Part shown: positions 8,956 to 16,801 of the stretch, piece after piece | How positions within the stretch are numbered: position 1 is the stretch's first letter | Layout: each line of letters opens with the position of its first letter | NCBI GenBank assembly: GCA_024690695.1 | Contig: JAILOS010000043.1 | Location: forward strand, 1-21,488 | DNA: 21,488 nt | Source of the DNA: Oscillospiraceae bacterium | Lineage (GTDB): Bacteria > Bacillota_A > Clostridia > Oscillospirales > Oscillospiraceae | Direction of reading: 5' to 3' | The notes under the pieces: generated by a model | What the model was told of the DNA's origin: nothing | The model's database searches: none | The model's input: the letters and a program-made list of their open reading frames with translations, nothing else | Made by a program: the position numbers and the translations under genes

Positions 8956-9450
8956 TCAGTCATCCTCCCCCTGCGGCTCCTCGACGGCAAGGCTCAGCAG
9001 ATCCGCCAGCTCGATCACGTTCTCGCCGACCCACAGAGCCTTTCGGACGAGCGGGTCGAGCTTCCAAAGCGGCCCGGTCAGCGTCTCGTAGCGTCCGCCC
9101 CAGCCGTAGGCCTCGTGATTTTCGTCGCCGCAGGGGACGAAAACCACCGCGGTGACGCGGATGGGCTCGCCGTCCGCCCGGCGGCCCTTCATGCGGCCGG
9201 CCAGCTCCGAGAGCGTCCGGTCGAGAGCCTCCCGCGCCTCCTCGGACGGCTCGATTCTGCCGACATAGCGCTCCAGCTTGCTGTCGATGGCCTCCTCAAA
9301 GCCGCGCAGCGCCGAAAAGGGCGAGAAGATCTTGGCCCGCTGACTCAGCTTCATCTTCGGGTGCCGGACGGCGAAATCGTCGGGAAGACGGTGCTCCGGC
9401 CGCTCGCGGCAGAAAGCGTATTTATATTTTTGTTCGACGGTCTGTTCCAT
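8956..9450 (-). CDS. YolD-like protein of the DNA-damage operon
   Basis: This 164-residue protein contains HPKMKLSQRAKIFSPFSALR and GFEEAI. This is the conserved core of YolD-like proteins, which in Firmicutes regularly sit beside Y-family polymerases of the UvrX/UmuC type. The C-terminal half (FVPCGDENHEAYGWGGRYET, then PLWKLDPLVRKALWVG) also fits the family. Biochemical activity is not established; an accessory role for the polymerase, by analogy to UmuD-like partners, has been suggested. ATG 9450 is chosen because homology begins there. The frame continues upstream only through the repeat array and has no credible coding content. No clear ribosome binding site precedes 9450, so the start is slightly uncertain. 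The acidic tail ends EEPQGEDD. Confidence 0.82.
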   Translation of the reverse strand: MEQTVEQKYKYAFCRERPEHRLPDDFAVRHPKMKLSQRAKIFSPFSALRGFEEAIDSKLERYVGRIEPSEEAREALDRTLSELAGRMKGRRADGEPIRVTAVVFVPCGDENHEAYGWGGRYETLTGPLWKLDPLVRKALWVGENVIELADLLSLAVEEPQGEDD

Positions 9451-9477
9451 GTCAGTGCTTAGTGAAGAGTTTTTTGT

Positions 9478-9609
9478 GCAGGGGACGGCGTCCTCGACGT
9501 CCCGCCGCGTAAACCCCGCTCCTACCCCGCAGGGGACGGCGTCCTCGACGTCCCGCCGCGTAAACCTCGCCCCTACCCCGCAGGGGACGGCGTCCTCGAC
9601 GTCCCGCCG
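9478..9609. repeat. 51-bp tandem repeat array, about 2.6 copies
   Basis: Units starting GGGGACGGCGTCCTCGACGT begin at 9481, 9532 and 9583, giving an exact 51-bp period. Copies 1 and 2 differ at two positions, and the third copy is a 27-bp partial. Each unit carries an inverted pair, GGGACG and CGTCCC, that could form a small hairpin. The array lies between the polymerase stop (9635) and the YolD start (9450). Because 51 is a multiple of three, frames stay open through it on both strands, which creates spurious N-terminal extensions. Confidence 0.9.
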
Positions 9610-9634
9610 TTCTTGCCTTCCCCGCCGCGGCGCG

Positions 9635-11032
9635 CTACGCACGATGGCCTCCGATCTGCAGATTGCGCTCCCGGGCTGTCGCGCCCTCCAGAAAGTTCGT
9701 GCCCTTGAGAACGGAGTTGGCTCCGTGGCGCTTTTTGATGTCCAGCAGAGCGCCGCACAGCCGCTTTTCTTTTTCCTGCGCCGCATAGTCGGTAAACAGG
9801 TCGAGCTGATCGGCGCCGGCGTCGGCCCGGACTTCCTCGGCGCAGACGCTCAGACGCCGAAAGAGCAGCGTGGGATCCGCCTTCGCGTCGAATGAGGCGA
9901 GCAGCGCCCGCTCAATGACGCTGAACGCGTTGGTCCGCGCGCGGAGCCGAACCGTGCCGCCGCTGTGGCAGGGATGGAGCCGCCCGTAAAAGTCGAGCTT
10001 CACGGGACCGGCGTAATTCGGATTCTCCTCCAGGCTCTTATAGTCGTAGGAAACCCACCAGGTCAGCGCCGGGGTCGTCAGATTTTTGGAAAACAGGTCC
10101 GCGCACAGCAGATCCGCCATCTCCCGGAAGACGACCCGGGCCTCCTCGCAGCGGTACGGGCGCGGGAGCACCTGCCCCGAGGAGAGGCTGTTCGAATCGC
10201 TCCGGAAGGACTTGATATCTTCCATGCGCACGGGCTCGAGCCCCCAGGCGTGGTCGATCAGGATCTCCCCGTCGATGCCGAAGGCCCGGTAGAAATACTC
10301 CTCGTCGCGCAGCGAGCGCTCCGCGATATCGCCCATCGTACAGAGCCCGGCGTCCGTCAGCCGCCGGGCCTTTCCCGGCCCGATCTGCCAGAAGTCCGTC
10401 AGCGGCCGGTGGTCCCAGAGGAGCTTCCGGTACGAGAGCGGGTCCAGCTCCGCGATCCGCACGCCGTTTTCGTCGGGCGGAGCCTTCTTGGCCACGATGT
10501 CCATCGCGACCTTGGCCAGATACAGATTCGTGCCGATCCCGACGGTCGCGGTGATCCCGGTCGCCGCCAGCACCTCGCGGATCATTTTCTTCGCCAGAAA
10601 GCGGGCGGGGCTCACGCCCTCCCGCTCCGCCTCGGCCCGGTAGGCGCTCAGGTAGGCCGTACAGTCGATAAAGGCCTCGTCGATGCTGTAGACGTGGACG
10701 TCCTCCGGCGCGGCGTAATGCAGATAGATCGAGAAGATCAGCGCCGAGATCCGTTCGTACTCCGCCATCCGGGGCGCCGCGACGTAATACTGCGTTTTCG
10801 TGTGATGCTGCGCGTCGTAGCGCTCGATCGCCTGCTTTGCCTCGAACAGCCGCGGCCGGGCGGGAACGCCGATGGCCTTGAGCGCCGGGGAGACCGCCAG
10901 ACAGATCGTCTGATCCGAGCGGCTCCGGTCGGCGACCAGCAGCCGCGCCTTCAGCGGGTCGAGACCGCGGGCCACGCACTCGACGGAGGCGTAATAGCTT
11001 TTGAGATCGATGCAGATGCAGGTCCTTTCCAT
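9635..11032 (-). CDS. Y-family lesion-bypass DNA polymerase (UvrX/UmuC-like)
   Basis: This protein of about 465 residues has the Y-family signatures. The first catalytic Asp is Asp9 in CICIDLKSYYASVE, and the second acidic pair is Asp118-Glu119 in YSIDEAFID. There is a helix-hairpin-helix region (LTDFWQIGPGKARRLTDAGL) and a little-finger region ending NSVLKGTNFLEGATARERN, then LQIGGHRA, the usual end of this subfamily. A perfect sliding-clamp binding motif, QLDLF, lies at about 409-413. The enzyme should copy past damaged bases at stalled forks. ATG 11032 has GGAGG 11 nt upstream; an alternative ATG at 11053 overlaps the repressor stop as ATGA but has a poorly placed ribosome site. The gene follows the LexA-like repressor directly, so damage induction is expected. 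Confidence 0.92.
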   Translation of the reverse strand: MERTCICIDLKSYYASVECVARGLDPLKARLLVADRSRSDQTICLAVSPALKAIGVPARPRLFEAKQAIERYDAQHHTKTQYYVAAPRMAEYERISALIFSIYLHYAAPEDVHVYSIDEAFIDCTAYLSAYRAEAEREGVSPARFLAKKMIREVLAATGITATVGIGTNLYLAKVAMDIVAKKAPPDENGVRIAELDPLSYRKLLWDHRPLTDFWQIGPGKARRLTDAGLCTMGDIAERSLRDEEYFYRAFGIDGEILIDHAWGLEPVRMEDIKSFRSDSNSLSSGQVLPRPYRCEEARVVFREMADLLCADLFSKNLTTPALTWWVSYDYKSLEENPNYAGPVKLDFYGRLHPCHSGGTVRLRARTNAFSVIERALLASFDAKADPTLLFRRLSVCAEEVRADAGADQLDLFTDYAAQEKEKRLCGALLDIKKRHGANSVLKGTNFLEGATARERNLQIGGHRA

Positions 11033-11049
11033 GCCGCCTGCGCCTCCGT

Positions 11050-11910
11050 TCATTGCTCCGCGCCGTGGATGGCGAGATAGGCCCGGACGTCCTCCTCGCC
11101 GGCGACGTCCGCCTCGGAGGCGGGGCCGAGCGCCTTGCCGATGAGGTACACGGCCTGCTCCTCGTCGAAGCGGAGCACCGGGTATTTTTGGTTCAGCGAA
11201 TGGAGGCCGTCCTCCCGGTATTCCTTGATATAGGTCTCGTTGCCGACGATGAAGGCGCCGATCTCCCCGGGGCGCAGCGGGGAGGCGCCGGACAGCTTCC
11301 GGACGAGGACGAGGCCGCCGCTGTGGTAGACCGGCTCCATGCTGTCGCCGTTGACGCGGAAGACGTAGTCCGCCCGTTCGACCTCGGGAGAGGCGTAGAG
11401 ATAGATCGTCTCCGCCTCCTGCTCAAACTCGGTCGGGTCGCCGACGCCGGCGGCCAGCGGACGCTCGAAATACGGCAGCGGCCGGAGCGCCGGGCGCTTT
11501 TCGGCCTTCTGCACGAAGCGCAGCGCCTCCAGCGTCTTGTCGATCACGTATTGATCGGCCGGGCCCAGCGCCCGGTAATCACGGAGCAGGGCCTTTTCCC
11601 GGGCGGAGAGGGGGTCGGCGGACGGAGCCTCCCCGAAAAGCTCGCCGAGCGTGACGCCCAGCGCCCGGCAGACCGCCGGCAGCAGATTCACGTCCGGCCG
11701 CGCCCGTCCGCGCTCCCAGTTGCTGACCGCGTTGGCGGTGACGCCGAGCCGCGCGGCAAAGGCCTTTTGCTCCAGGCCGCTTTTCTCGCGGAAGAAACGG
11801 ATGCGCTCGCACAAAAGCGGGAGCGGGCGCTTTTCCGCGGGCTTGCCGGTGGCGGCGTTGACCACCGTGGACCTTGCCGGCGCTTCCAGATCGATTTTCC
11901 GTCGTGCCAT
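11050..11910 (-). CDS. LexA-like XRE/S24 self-cleaving repressor
   Basis: This 286-residue protein has an XRE helix-turn-helix at about 32-92 (QKAFAARLGVTANAVSNWER) and a C-terminal S24/LexA peptidase domain. Ser190 is in VNGDSMEPVY and the general-base Lys229 is in NETYIKEY. An Ala-Gly bond at 154-155 in ERPLAAGVGD sits where RecA-stimulated self-cleavage is expected. The protein should repress its own operon (polymerase, YolD-like, SRAP) until DNA damage triggers cleavage. The start is ATG 11910, with GGAGG 9 nt upstream; the longer open frame reaching 12345 is antisense to the divergent kinase gene. A basic, proline- and alanine-rich lead of about 30 residues precedes the HTH. The operator is not identified with confidence. 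Confidence 0.92.
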   Translation of the reverse strand: MARRKIDLEAPARSTVVNAATGKPAEKRPLPLLCERIRFFREKSGLEQKAFAARLGVTANAVSNWERGRARPDVNLLPAVCRALGVTLGELFGEAPSADPLSAREKALLRDYRALGPADQYVIDKTLEALRFVQKAEKRPALRPLPYFERPLAAGVGDPTEFEQEAETIYLYASPEVERADYVFRVNGDSMEPVYHSGGLVLVRKLSGASPLRPGEIGAFIVGNETYIKEYREDGLHSLNQKYPVLRFDEEQAVYLIGKALGPASEADVAGEEDVRAYLAIHGAEQ

Positions 11911-11937
11911 AAGCCGTCGCCTCCTTGTTTTGATCCC

Positions 11938-11966
11938 ATGATAACACAAAAACATGCGAAAGTAAA
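11938..11966 (-). promoter_or_regulatory. Promoter of the LexA-like repressor/DNA-damage operon
   Basis: Read on the minus strand, TTTACT (11961-11966) and TATCAT (11938-11943) are separated by 17 bp, ending 27 bp before ATG 11910. The AT-rich spacer and flanks contrast with the GC-rich surroundings. The repressor's own operator should lie here, but no clear dyad is seen. Confidence 0.6.
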
Positions 11967-12051
11967 TAGAGAAAATCTTATATATACGCAAAAAAATGTA
12001 TCTTGCGGCGGCTCGAACGCCCCAAAAGCGCCGGGTTTTCTTTCGACGGGC

Positions 12052-12080
12052 TTGAAAAGCGGGCCGCTTTCCTGTATGCT
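12052..12080 (+). promoter_or_regulatory. Promoter of the second hybrid kinase, with a dyad in the spacer
   Basis: TTGAAA (12052-12057) and TATGCT (12075-12080) are separated by 17 bp. The spacer holds the inverted repeat AAGCGG-g-CCGCTT (12057-12069), which could bind a regulator. ATG 12164 lies about 84 bp downstream. Confidence 0.5.
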
Positions 12081-12163
12081 GAACGCAGGAAGGGCAGCCG
12101 GTCTGCCGCGCAGCGCGGCGGCGCGCTTTTGCCGACACTCTTTTGTACGGGAGGCGATTGCCG

Positions 12164-14545
12164 ATGAAAACGAAAAACAGGCTCTCCCGGAGCATTATTC
12201 TGATGGTGGAGGTCATTCTGCTGATCTCCAGCGTCCTGTTCTGCACGGTCTCCGTCACCAGGGCCAGGGTCGGCATCCGGAGAGCCATCCAGCAGCGGAT
12301 GCTGGATATCGCCAACTGCGCCTCGGGCTCCGTGAACGGCGACAAGCTCGGCGCGCTGACCGCGGACGACGTCGGCAGCGAACCCTACGACGAGATCTAC
12401 CATATCCTGGCGGTCTTCCGCGACAACGTCGAGCTGGAGTACGTCTACAGCATCCGGCAGGAGGGCGACGGGCATTTTATCTTTACGATGGACCTGGACA
12501 AATACACGCCGGCCTCCTTCGGCGACGAGGTGAAATATACGGAGGCGCTGGCCAGCGCCGGCAGGGGACAGGCCGCGGTGGACGAGGTGCCCTATTCCGA
12601 CCAGTGGGGCGAGTTTTACAGCGCCTACAGCCCGGTTTTCGATTCGACCGGCAAGGTGGCCGGCATCATCGCCGTCGACTTCTCGGCCGACTGGTTCGAG
12701 GGCCAGCTCGCCGGGCAGACGCGCTCCACCGTCGTCAGCTACGCGATCATCCTCCTGCTGTCGCTGTCCGTGGCGGCGGCGCTGTCCGTGGTCACGCTCA
12801 GACCCTTCGTGCGTCAGCAGGAGAAGCTGCTGAAGGAAAAGATCCACGCCGAGAGCGCCAACCGCGCCAAGAGCGACTTTCTGGCGAATATGTCTCACGA
12901 GATCCGCACGCCGATCAACGCGGTGCTGGGGATGAACGAGATGATCCTGCGGGAGGACCGCCGGGCGCAGGAGCTGCCGCAGGAGGACGCGCCGGCTCTG
13001 CGCGAGGCGCTGAAAAACATCGGCCTCTACGCCGGCAACGTGGAGAGCGCGGGGCGCAATCTGCTGGCCATCGTCAACGATATCCTCGACTTTTCCAAGA
13101 TCGAGGAGGGGCGGCTGGATCTCACGGAGGCGCCGTACGAGCTCAGCCTGCTGATCAGCGATCTGAGCAATACGGTTGTTTTCAAGGCCCGGGACAAGGG
13201 CCTGGACTTCATCGTCGACGCGGACGGGGCGCTCCCGGACAAGCTCTGCGGCGATAAGGTCCGCGTGCGCCAGATCCTGACGAATCTTCTCAACAACGCC
13301 GTCAAATATACCGAGCGGGGCTCGATCCGCCTGACGCTGCGCGGCGAGAAGCGCTGCGACGGCACGCTGCTGCTGAGCGCCTCCGTGCGGGATACGGGCA
13401 TCGGGATCCGGGAGGAGGACCTCGACAAGCTGTTCACCAAGTTCCAGCGTCTGGAGATGGAGCGCAACAGCACCGTGGAGGGCACCGGCCTCGGCCTCGC
13501 CATCACCCGGCGCCTGCTGGAGCTGATGAACGGGAGCATCGAGGTGGAGAGCGAATACGGCAAGGGCTCCGTCTTTACCGTGAAGATCCCGCAGAAGATC
13601 GTCTCCGAGGAGCCGATGGGCGATTACCGGCGGCGCTTCGAAGCCGGCGCAGGGGAGACCGGGCTCTACCGCGAGTCCTTCCGCGCGCCGCAGGGGCGCA
13701 TCCTGATCGTGGACGACACCCGGATCAATCTGACCGTGGCGGTCAATCTGCTGAAAAGCACGCAGCTGCAGATCGACACGGCGTCCGGCGGGGCGGAGGC
13801 GGCGGCGCTGGCGGAAAAAACCGCCTACGACCTGATTTTTATGGACCAGCGAATGCCGGAGATGGACGGCACCGAGGCGCTGCGCCGGATCCGCGCGTCT
13901 GCCGGCGGAGCGAACCGGGAAACGCCCGTCGTCTGTCTGACGGCGGACGCGGTGATCGGCGCGAAGGAGCGCTATCTCGCGGAGGGCTTTACGGACTACC
14001 TGCCGAAGCCGATCGACAGCCGCACGATGGAGAAGATGCTGATCCGGTATCTGCCGGCGGAAAAGGTGGAGCTGCTGCGCGAGGAAGCGGCGCCGGAGAC
14101 GGCGGAGGACGAATTCGCCGGGCTTCGCGCGGCGGGCGTCGAGCCGGAGACGGGACTGCGGTACTGCCGGGGCGACGCGGAGCTCTACCGCTCGCTGCTG
14201 GCGGAGTACGCGCACGACGCCGCGGAGAAGACGGCGAGCCTCAACGGCAGCCTCGCCGCGGCGGACTGGAACGCCTATGCGATCACCGTGCACGCGCTCA
14301 AGAGCAGCTCGAAGCTGATCGGCGCGCAGTCGCTGTCCGGGAAGGCGGCGGAGCTGGAGGCCGCGGCCGTCGCCGGCGACGGCGAAACAATCCGCGCGCG
14401 GCACGGCCCGCTGACCGAAGAATACGATCTAGTGATCCGGACGGTCGTCTCCGCGATCCCGGCGGCCTCCGCCGGAGAAGAGGACGAGGCGCTGGAGTTC
14501 GCGCCCGAAGAGGACGGGGCGCTGGAGTTCGCGCCGGAGGAATGA
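12164..14545 (+). CDS. Membrane hybrid histidine kinase (sensor-HisKA-HATPase-REC-Hpt)
   Basis: In this 793-residue protein the order is: TM1 about 8-31; an extracytoplasmic Cache-like sensor (about 35-185, with YVYSIRQEGDGHFIFTMD and SAYSPVFDSTGKVAGIIAVD); TM2 about 190-210; HisKA with His245 in MSHEIRTPINA; HATPase with Asn378, DTGIG at 410 and GTGLGL at 440-445; REC with Asp561 in LIFMDQRMPE and Lys615; Hpt with His710 in TVHALKSSSKLIG. All phosphorelay residues are present, so phosphate can pass His-Asp-His within one protein to an unlinked response regulator, which is not encoded here. ATG 12164 has GGGAGG 9 nt upstream; a TTG at 12143 is less likely. The C-terminus ends in two copies of a 10-residue acidic repeat. 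It is divergent from the LexA-like operon. The signal is unknown. Confidence 0.93.
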   Translation: MKTKNRLSRSIILMVEVILLISSVLFCTVSVTRARVGIRRAIQQRMLDIANCASGSVNGDKLGALTADDVGSEPYDEIYHILAVFRDNVELEYVYSIRQEGDGHFIFTMDLDKYTPASFGDEVKYTEALASAGRGQAAVDEVPYSDQWGEFYSAYSPVFDSTGKVAGIIAVDFSADWFEGQLAGQTRSTVVSYAIILLLSLSVAAALSVVTLRPFVRQQEKLLKEKIHAESANRAKSDFLANMSHEIRTPINAVLGMNEMILREDRRAQELPQEDAPALREALKNIGLYAGNVESAGRNLLAIVNDILDFSKIEEGRLDLTEAPYELSLLISDLSNTVVFKARDKGLDFIVDADGALPDKLCGDKVRVRQILTNLLNNAVKYTERGSIRLTLRGEKRCDGTLLLSASVRDTGIGIREEDLDKLFTKFQRLEMERNSTVEGTGLGLAITRRLLELMNGSIEVESEYGKGSVFTVKIPQKIVSEEPMGDYRRRFEAGAGETGLYRESFRAPQGRILIVDDTRINLTVAVNLLKSTQLQIDTASGGAEAAALAEKTAYDLIFMDQRMPEMDGTEALRRIRASAGGANRETPVVCLTADAVIGAKERYLAEGFTDYLPKPIDSRTMEKMLIRYLPAEKVELLREEAAPETAEDEFAGLRAAGVEPETGLRYCRGDAELYRSLLAEYAHDAAEKTASLNGSLAAADWNAYAITVHALKSSSKLIGAQSLSGKAAELEAAAVAGDGETIRARHGPLTEEYDLVIRTVVSAIPAASAGEEDEALEFAPEEDGALEFAPEE
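14477..14536 (+). repeat. 30-bp in-frame duplication at the kinase C-terminus
   Basis: Two near-identical 30-bp units (14477-14506 and 14507-14536) each encode EED(E/G)ALEFAP, followed by a final EE. They lie after the Hpt domain and add an acidic tail; they look like a recent slippage duplication. Confidence 0.85.
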
Positions 14546-14621
14546 CCGGCGCGGGAGGAAAGGGAACGGCGGCTGTCCTTTGATCGGCTGCGTCTAACGC
14601 ATTTACCCAGGCGTCCTTGCG

Positions 14622-14650
14622 GCGGCCGGCTGAAAAGCCGGTCGCTTTTT
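14622..14650 (+). terminator. Intrinsic terminator after the second hybrid kinase
   Basis: A 10-bp stem, GCGGCCGGCT (14622-14631) and AGCCGGTCGC (14636-14645), contains one G-T pair and is closed by a GAAA tetraloop. Five T residues (14646-14650) follow. It lies 77 bp after the kinase stop codon. Confidence 0.85.
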
Positions 14651-14663
14651 GCGCCTTTCGGCC

Positions 14664-14692
14664 TTGTTTACGCGTCGGAAGCATGGTATAGT
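14664..14692 (+). promoter_or_regulatory. Promoter of the M28 peptidase gene
   Basis: TTGTTT (14664-14669) and TATAGT (14687-14692) are separated by 17 bp. The box at -10 is good and the one at -35 is weak. It lies about 60 bp before ATG 14753. Confidence 0.5.
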
Positions 14693-14715
14693 ATAAGCGG
14701 TACGGCAGAAAAGAA

Positions 14716-14735
14716 GTTCCGCCCGCAGGCGGAAC
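14716..14735 (+). other. Leader hairpin next to the ribosome binding site of the M28 peptidase gene
   Basis: A perfect 8-bp stem, GTTCCGCC (14716-14723) and GGCGGAAC (14728-14735), has a 4-nt loop and ends 5 nt before GGAGG (14741-14745). In the mRNA it could affect ribosome access or protect the 5' end. Confidence 0.5.
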
Positions 14736-14752
14736 AAAAAGGAGGCACGGCG

Positions 14753-15988
14753 ATGAATCAGCGCAGACTCAGGCAGATTTTCAAGGATACGGACTACGTG
14801 CACAGAAGCGGCACGCCGGAGGAGCTGCGGGCGGCGGAAACCCTCAAGGCGCAGTGCGAGGCGCTGGGCGTTCCCGCCCGGTTGGAGAGCTTTCGCGTGG
14901 CGATGGCCGAGATCGAAGAGGCCGTCGTCCTGGCCGACGGGAAGCCGATCCCGGCCGCCGGCATTTTCGGCTGCGGCAGCGGCGAGGTCGAGGGCGAGCT
15001 TTATTATCTGCCCGCGTACGACCCGGTCTCCGTCGCCGGAGCGAAGGATAAGATCGTGCTGCTGGACCGCGGGGTCGTCGGCTATTACCCCTATCAGGAT
15101 CTGATGAAGGCCGGCGCGAGGGGCATCCTCTTCCAGTACGGCAACCGCTTCTATCCGAACGACGACGTCGATCTGCGCGATCTGCGCGAGGCGGTCGTCG
15201 GCGAGGCGCGGAAGGTGCTGTGCGCGATGGTCAGCGCCCGCACCGCGGTGGAGCTGGTCAAAAAGGGAGTCAGGCGGATCCGTATCTCGATCCGTCAGCG
15301 CGAGTTCGACGGCGAATCCCACAACGTGATCGCCGAGATCCCCGGAAAGCGCGGGGATTTCATCGCGCTCACCGCGCATTACGATACGACGGCGCTGTCC
15401 CACGGCGCCTACGACAACATGAGCGGCTGCGCGGGCCTGCTCGGCGTGATGGAAAAGCTGAAGGCCCTGCCGCTGAACACCGGGCTGCGCTTCATCTTCT
15501 GCGGCAGCGAGGAGCGCGGCCTGCTCGGCTCGAAGGCCTACGTGCGCGACCACGAGGCGGAGCTGGAGAGCATCGTGCTGAACGTCAACCTCGACATGAT
15601 CGGCTCCGTGATGGGCAGGTTCATCGCCCGCGTCTCCGCCGAGGAGGCGCTGGCCTCGTATCTCCGATACATGGGCGCCGAGCTCAGCTTCCCGGTCGCC
15701 GCGAAGACCGGCGTTTATTCCAGCGATTCCACCCCCTTCGCGGACAAGGGCGTTCCGGCCGTTTCGCTGGCGCGCATCGCCCGGACCGAGGTCGCGCCGA
15801 TCCACGGCCGCTACGACCGGATGGAGCTGCTGAGCATGGAACAGCTTCAGCGGGATATCGACTTTATCGCGGAATTCACGCGCCGGATGGCGACGGCGGC
15901 CGTCTGCCCGGTCTCCCGCGAGATCCCCGAAATGGTCCGCAAGGAGCTGGACGAGTACCTCTTCCGCAAGCGCAGACCGACGGACTGA
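14753..15988 (+). CDS. M28-family zinc metallopeptidase (aminopeptidase-like), cytoplasmic
   Basis: This 411-residue protein has no signal peptide or membrane segment. The two-metal M28 site is complete: His209 in TAHYDT, Asp221 in YDNMSG, Glu253/Glu254 in GSEERGLLGS, Asp281 in NLDMIG and His351 in APIHGRYD. A PA-like insert (about 85-170, with DKIVLLDRG and LMKAGARGILFQYG) lies between the N-terminal strand region and the catalytic part. Such enzymes usually remove N-terminal residues from peptides; a cytoplasmic location suggests peptide turnover. The start ATG 14753 has GGAGG 7 nt upstream. It is a single-gene unit with its own promoter; the ATP synthase operon follows 94 bp after its stop, with no terminator seen between. 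Confidence 0.9.
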   Translation: MNQRRLRQIFKDTDYVHRSGTPEELRAAETLKAQCEALGVPARLESFRVAMAEIEEAVVLADGKPIPAAGIFGCGSGEVEGELYYLPAYDPVSVAGAKDKIVLLDRGVVGYYPYQDLMKAGARGILFQYGNRFYPNDDVDLRDLREAVVGEARKVLCAMVSARTAVELVKKGVRRIRISIRQREFDGESHNVIAEIPGKRGDFIALTAHYDTTALSHGAYDNMSGCAGLLGVMEKLKALPLNTGLRFIFCGSEERGLLGSKAYVRDHEAELESIVLNVNLDMIGSVMGRFIARVSAEEALASYLRYMGAELSFPVAAKTGVYSSDSTPFADKGVPAVSLARIARTEVAPIHGRYDRMELLSMEQLQRDIDFIAEFTRRMATAAVCPVSREIPEMVRKELDEYLFRKRRPTD

Positions 15989-16002
15989 AGCGAAATCAGC
16001 GA

Positions 16003-16031
16003 TTTACATTTTTGCCGGATTAGTGTAAAAT
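16003..16031 (+). promoter_or_regulatory. Promoter of the ATP synthase operon
   Basis: TTTACA (16003-16008) and TAAAAT (16026-16031) are separated by 17 bp; each differs from consensus at one position. It lies about 50 bp before the first gene at 16083. Confidence 0.7.
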
Positions 16032-16082
16032 ACTAAGGAACAGGCACTTTTCCGTTTTTCCTTGTACCGGGGAGGCGATCGG

Positions 16083-16772
16083 ATGGAAAACGCCAATCTT
16101 CTCTTTTCAATAGGGCCCCTGCAGGTGACGAGCACGGTCGTGACGATGTGGGCGCTCATCGCGGCCGTGGCGCTCGTCTCATGGCTTGCTACGCGCAATC
16201 TCCGCGAGGTGCCCGGCCCGCTGCAGAATCTGGCCGAAATGGCGGTCGAAAAGCTGCGCGGCTTCTTCGGCGACAGCATGGGCAGCGAGCTGACCGCGCG
16301 CTATCTGCCGCTGCTCGGCACCTTCTTCATCTTCATCATCGTCTGCAACTACTCGGGGCTGCTGCCCGGCGTCGGCCACGTCAAGGGCATGGCACAGCCG
16401 ACGGCGAACCTGTCGGTGACGGCGGGCCTCGGCGTCTGCGCCTTTTTCACGACCCATTTCGTCGGCGTGCGCGAGCGGGGGCTGAAGCCGTATCTGGCGA
16501 GCTTCGCCAACGTCCGCCCGCTGATCCTGTGCGTGATCATGATTCCGCTGAACCTGATCGAGCAGTTCATCCGGCCGCTTTCGCTGGCTCTGCGTCTGTA
16601 CGGCAACATGTACGGCGAGGAGACCGTGACTGAGAATCTCTACGAGCTGTTTCCGATCGGGCTGCCGCTGATCATGCAGGTGCTGAGCCTGCTGTTCTGT
16701 CTGCTGCAGGCGATCGTGTTTACAATGCTGCTTTCGATCTACATCTCGGAAGCGGTTGAAACGGAAGAATAA
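16083..16772 (+). CDS. atpB: ATP synthase F0 subunit a
   Basis: This 229-residue integral membrane protein forms the ion half-channels of F0. The essential stator arginine is Arg171 in PLSLALRLYGNMYGEE, the most conserved stretch of the family. Several hydrophobic helices are visible, for example TVVTMWALIAAVALVSWLA, LPLLGTFFIFIIVCNYSGLL and LIMQVLSLLFCLLQAIVFTM. The length is normal. The start ATG 16083 has GGGGAGG 7 nt upstream, so the in-frame codon at 16062 is not used. It is the first gene of the operon; no atpI-type gene precedes it. Confidence 0.95.
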   Translation: MENANLLFSIGPLQVTSTVVTMWALIAAVALVSWLATRNLREVPGPLQNLAEMAVEKLRGFFGDSMGSELTARYLPLLGTFFIFIIVCNYSGLLPGVGHVKGMAQPTANLSVTAGLGVCAFFTTHFVGVRERGLKPYLASFANVRPLILCVIMIPLNLIEQFIRPLSLALRLYGNMYGEETVTENLYELFPIGLPLIMQVLSLLFCLLQAIVFTMLLSIYISEAVETEE

Positions 16773-16801
16773 CCAGATTCAACTTTTGGGAGGAACGTCA
16801 A

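Noticed and set aside
9451..9786. N-terminal extension of the YolD-like protein through the tandem repeat
   Set aside because: The extension translates the 51-bp repeat (RDVEDAVPC units) and the antisense of the polymerase end; family homology begins at Met 9450.
11911..12345. N-terminal extension of the LexA-like repressor
   Set aside because: It would cross the promoter region and run antisense into the kinase gene. ATG 11910 has a well-placed GGAGG.
11978..14404. An 808-codon open frame antisense to the second hybrid kinase
   Set aside because: Long antisense frames are expected in GC-rich genes. The translation is Arg-, Ala- and Leu-rich without domain signatures, while the plus strand has all kinase motifs.
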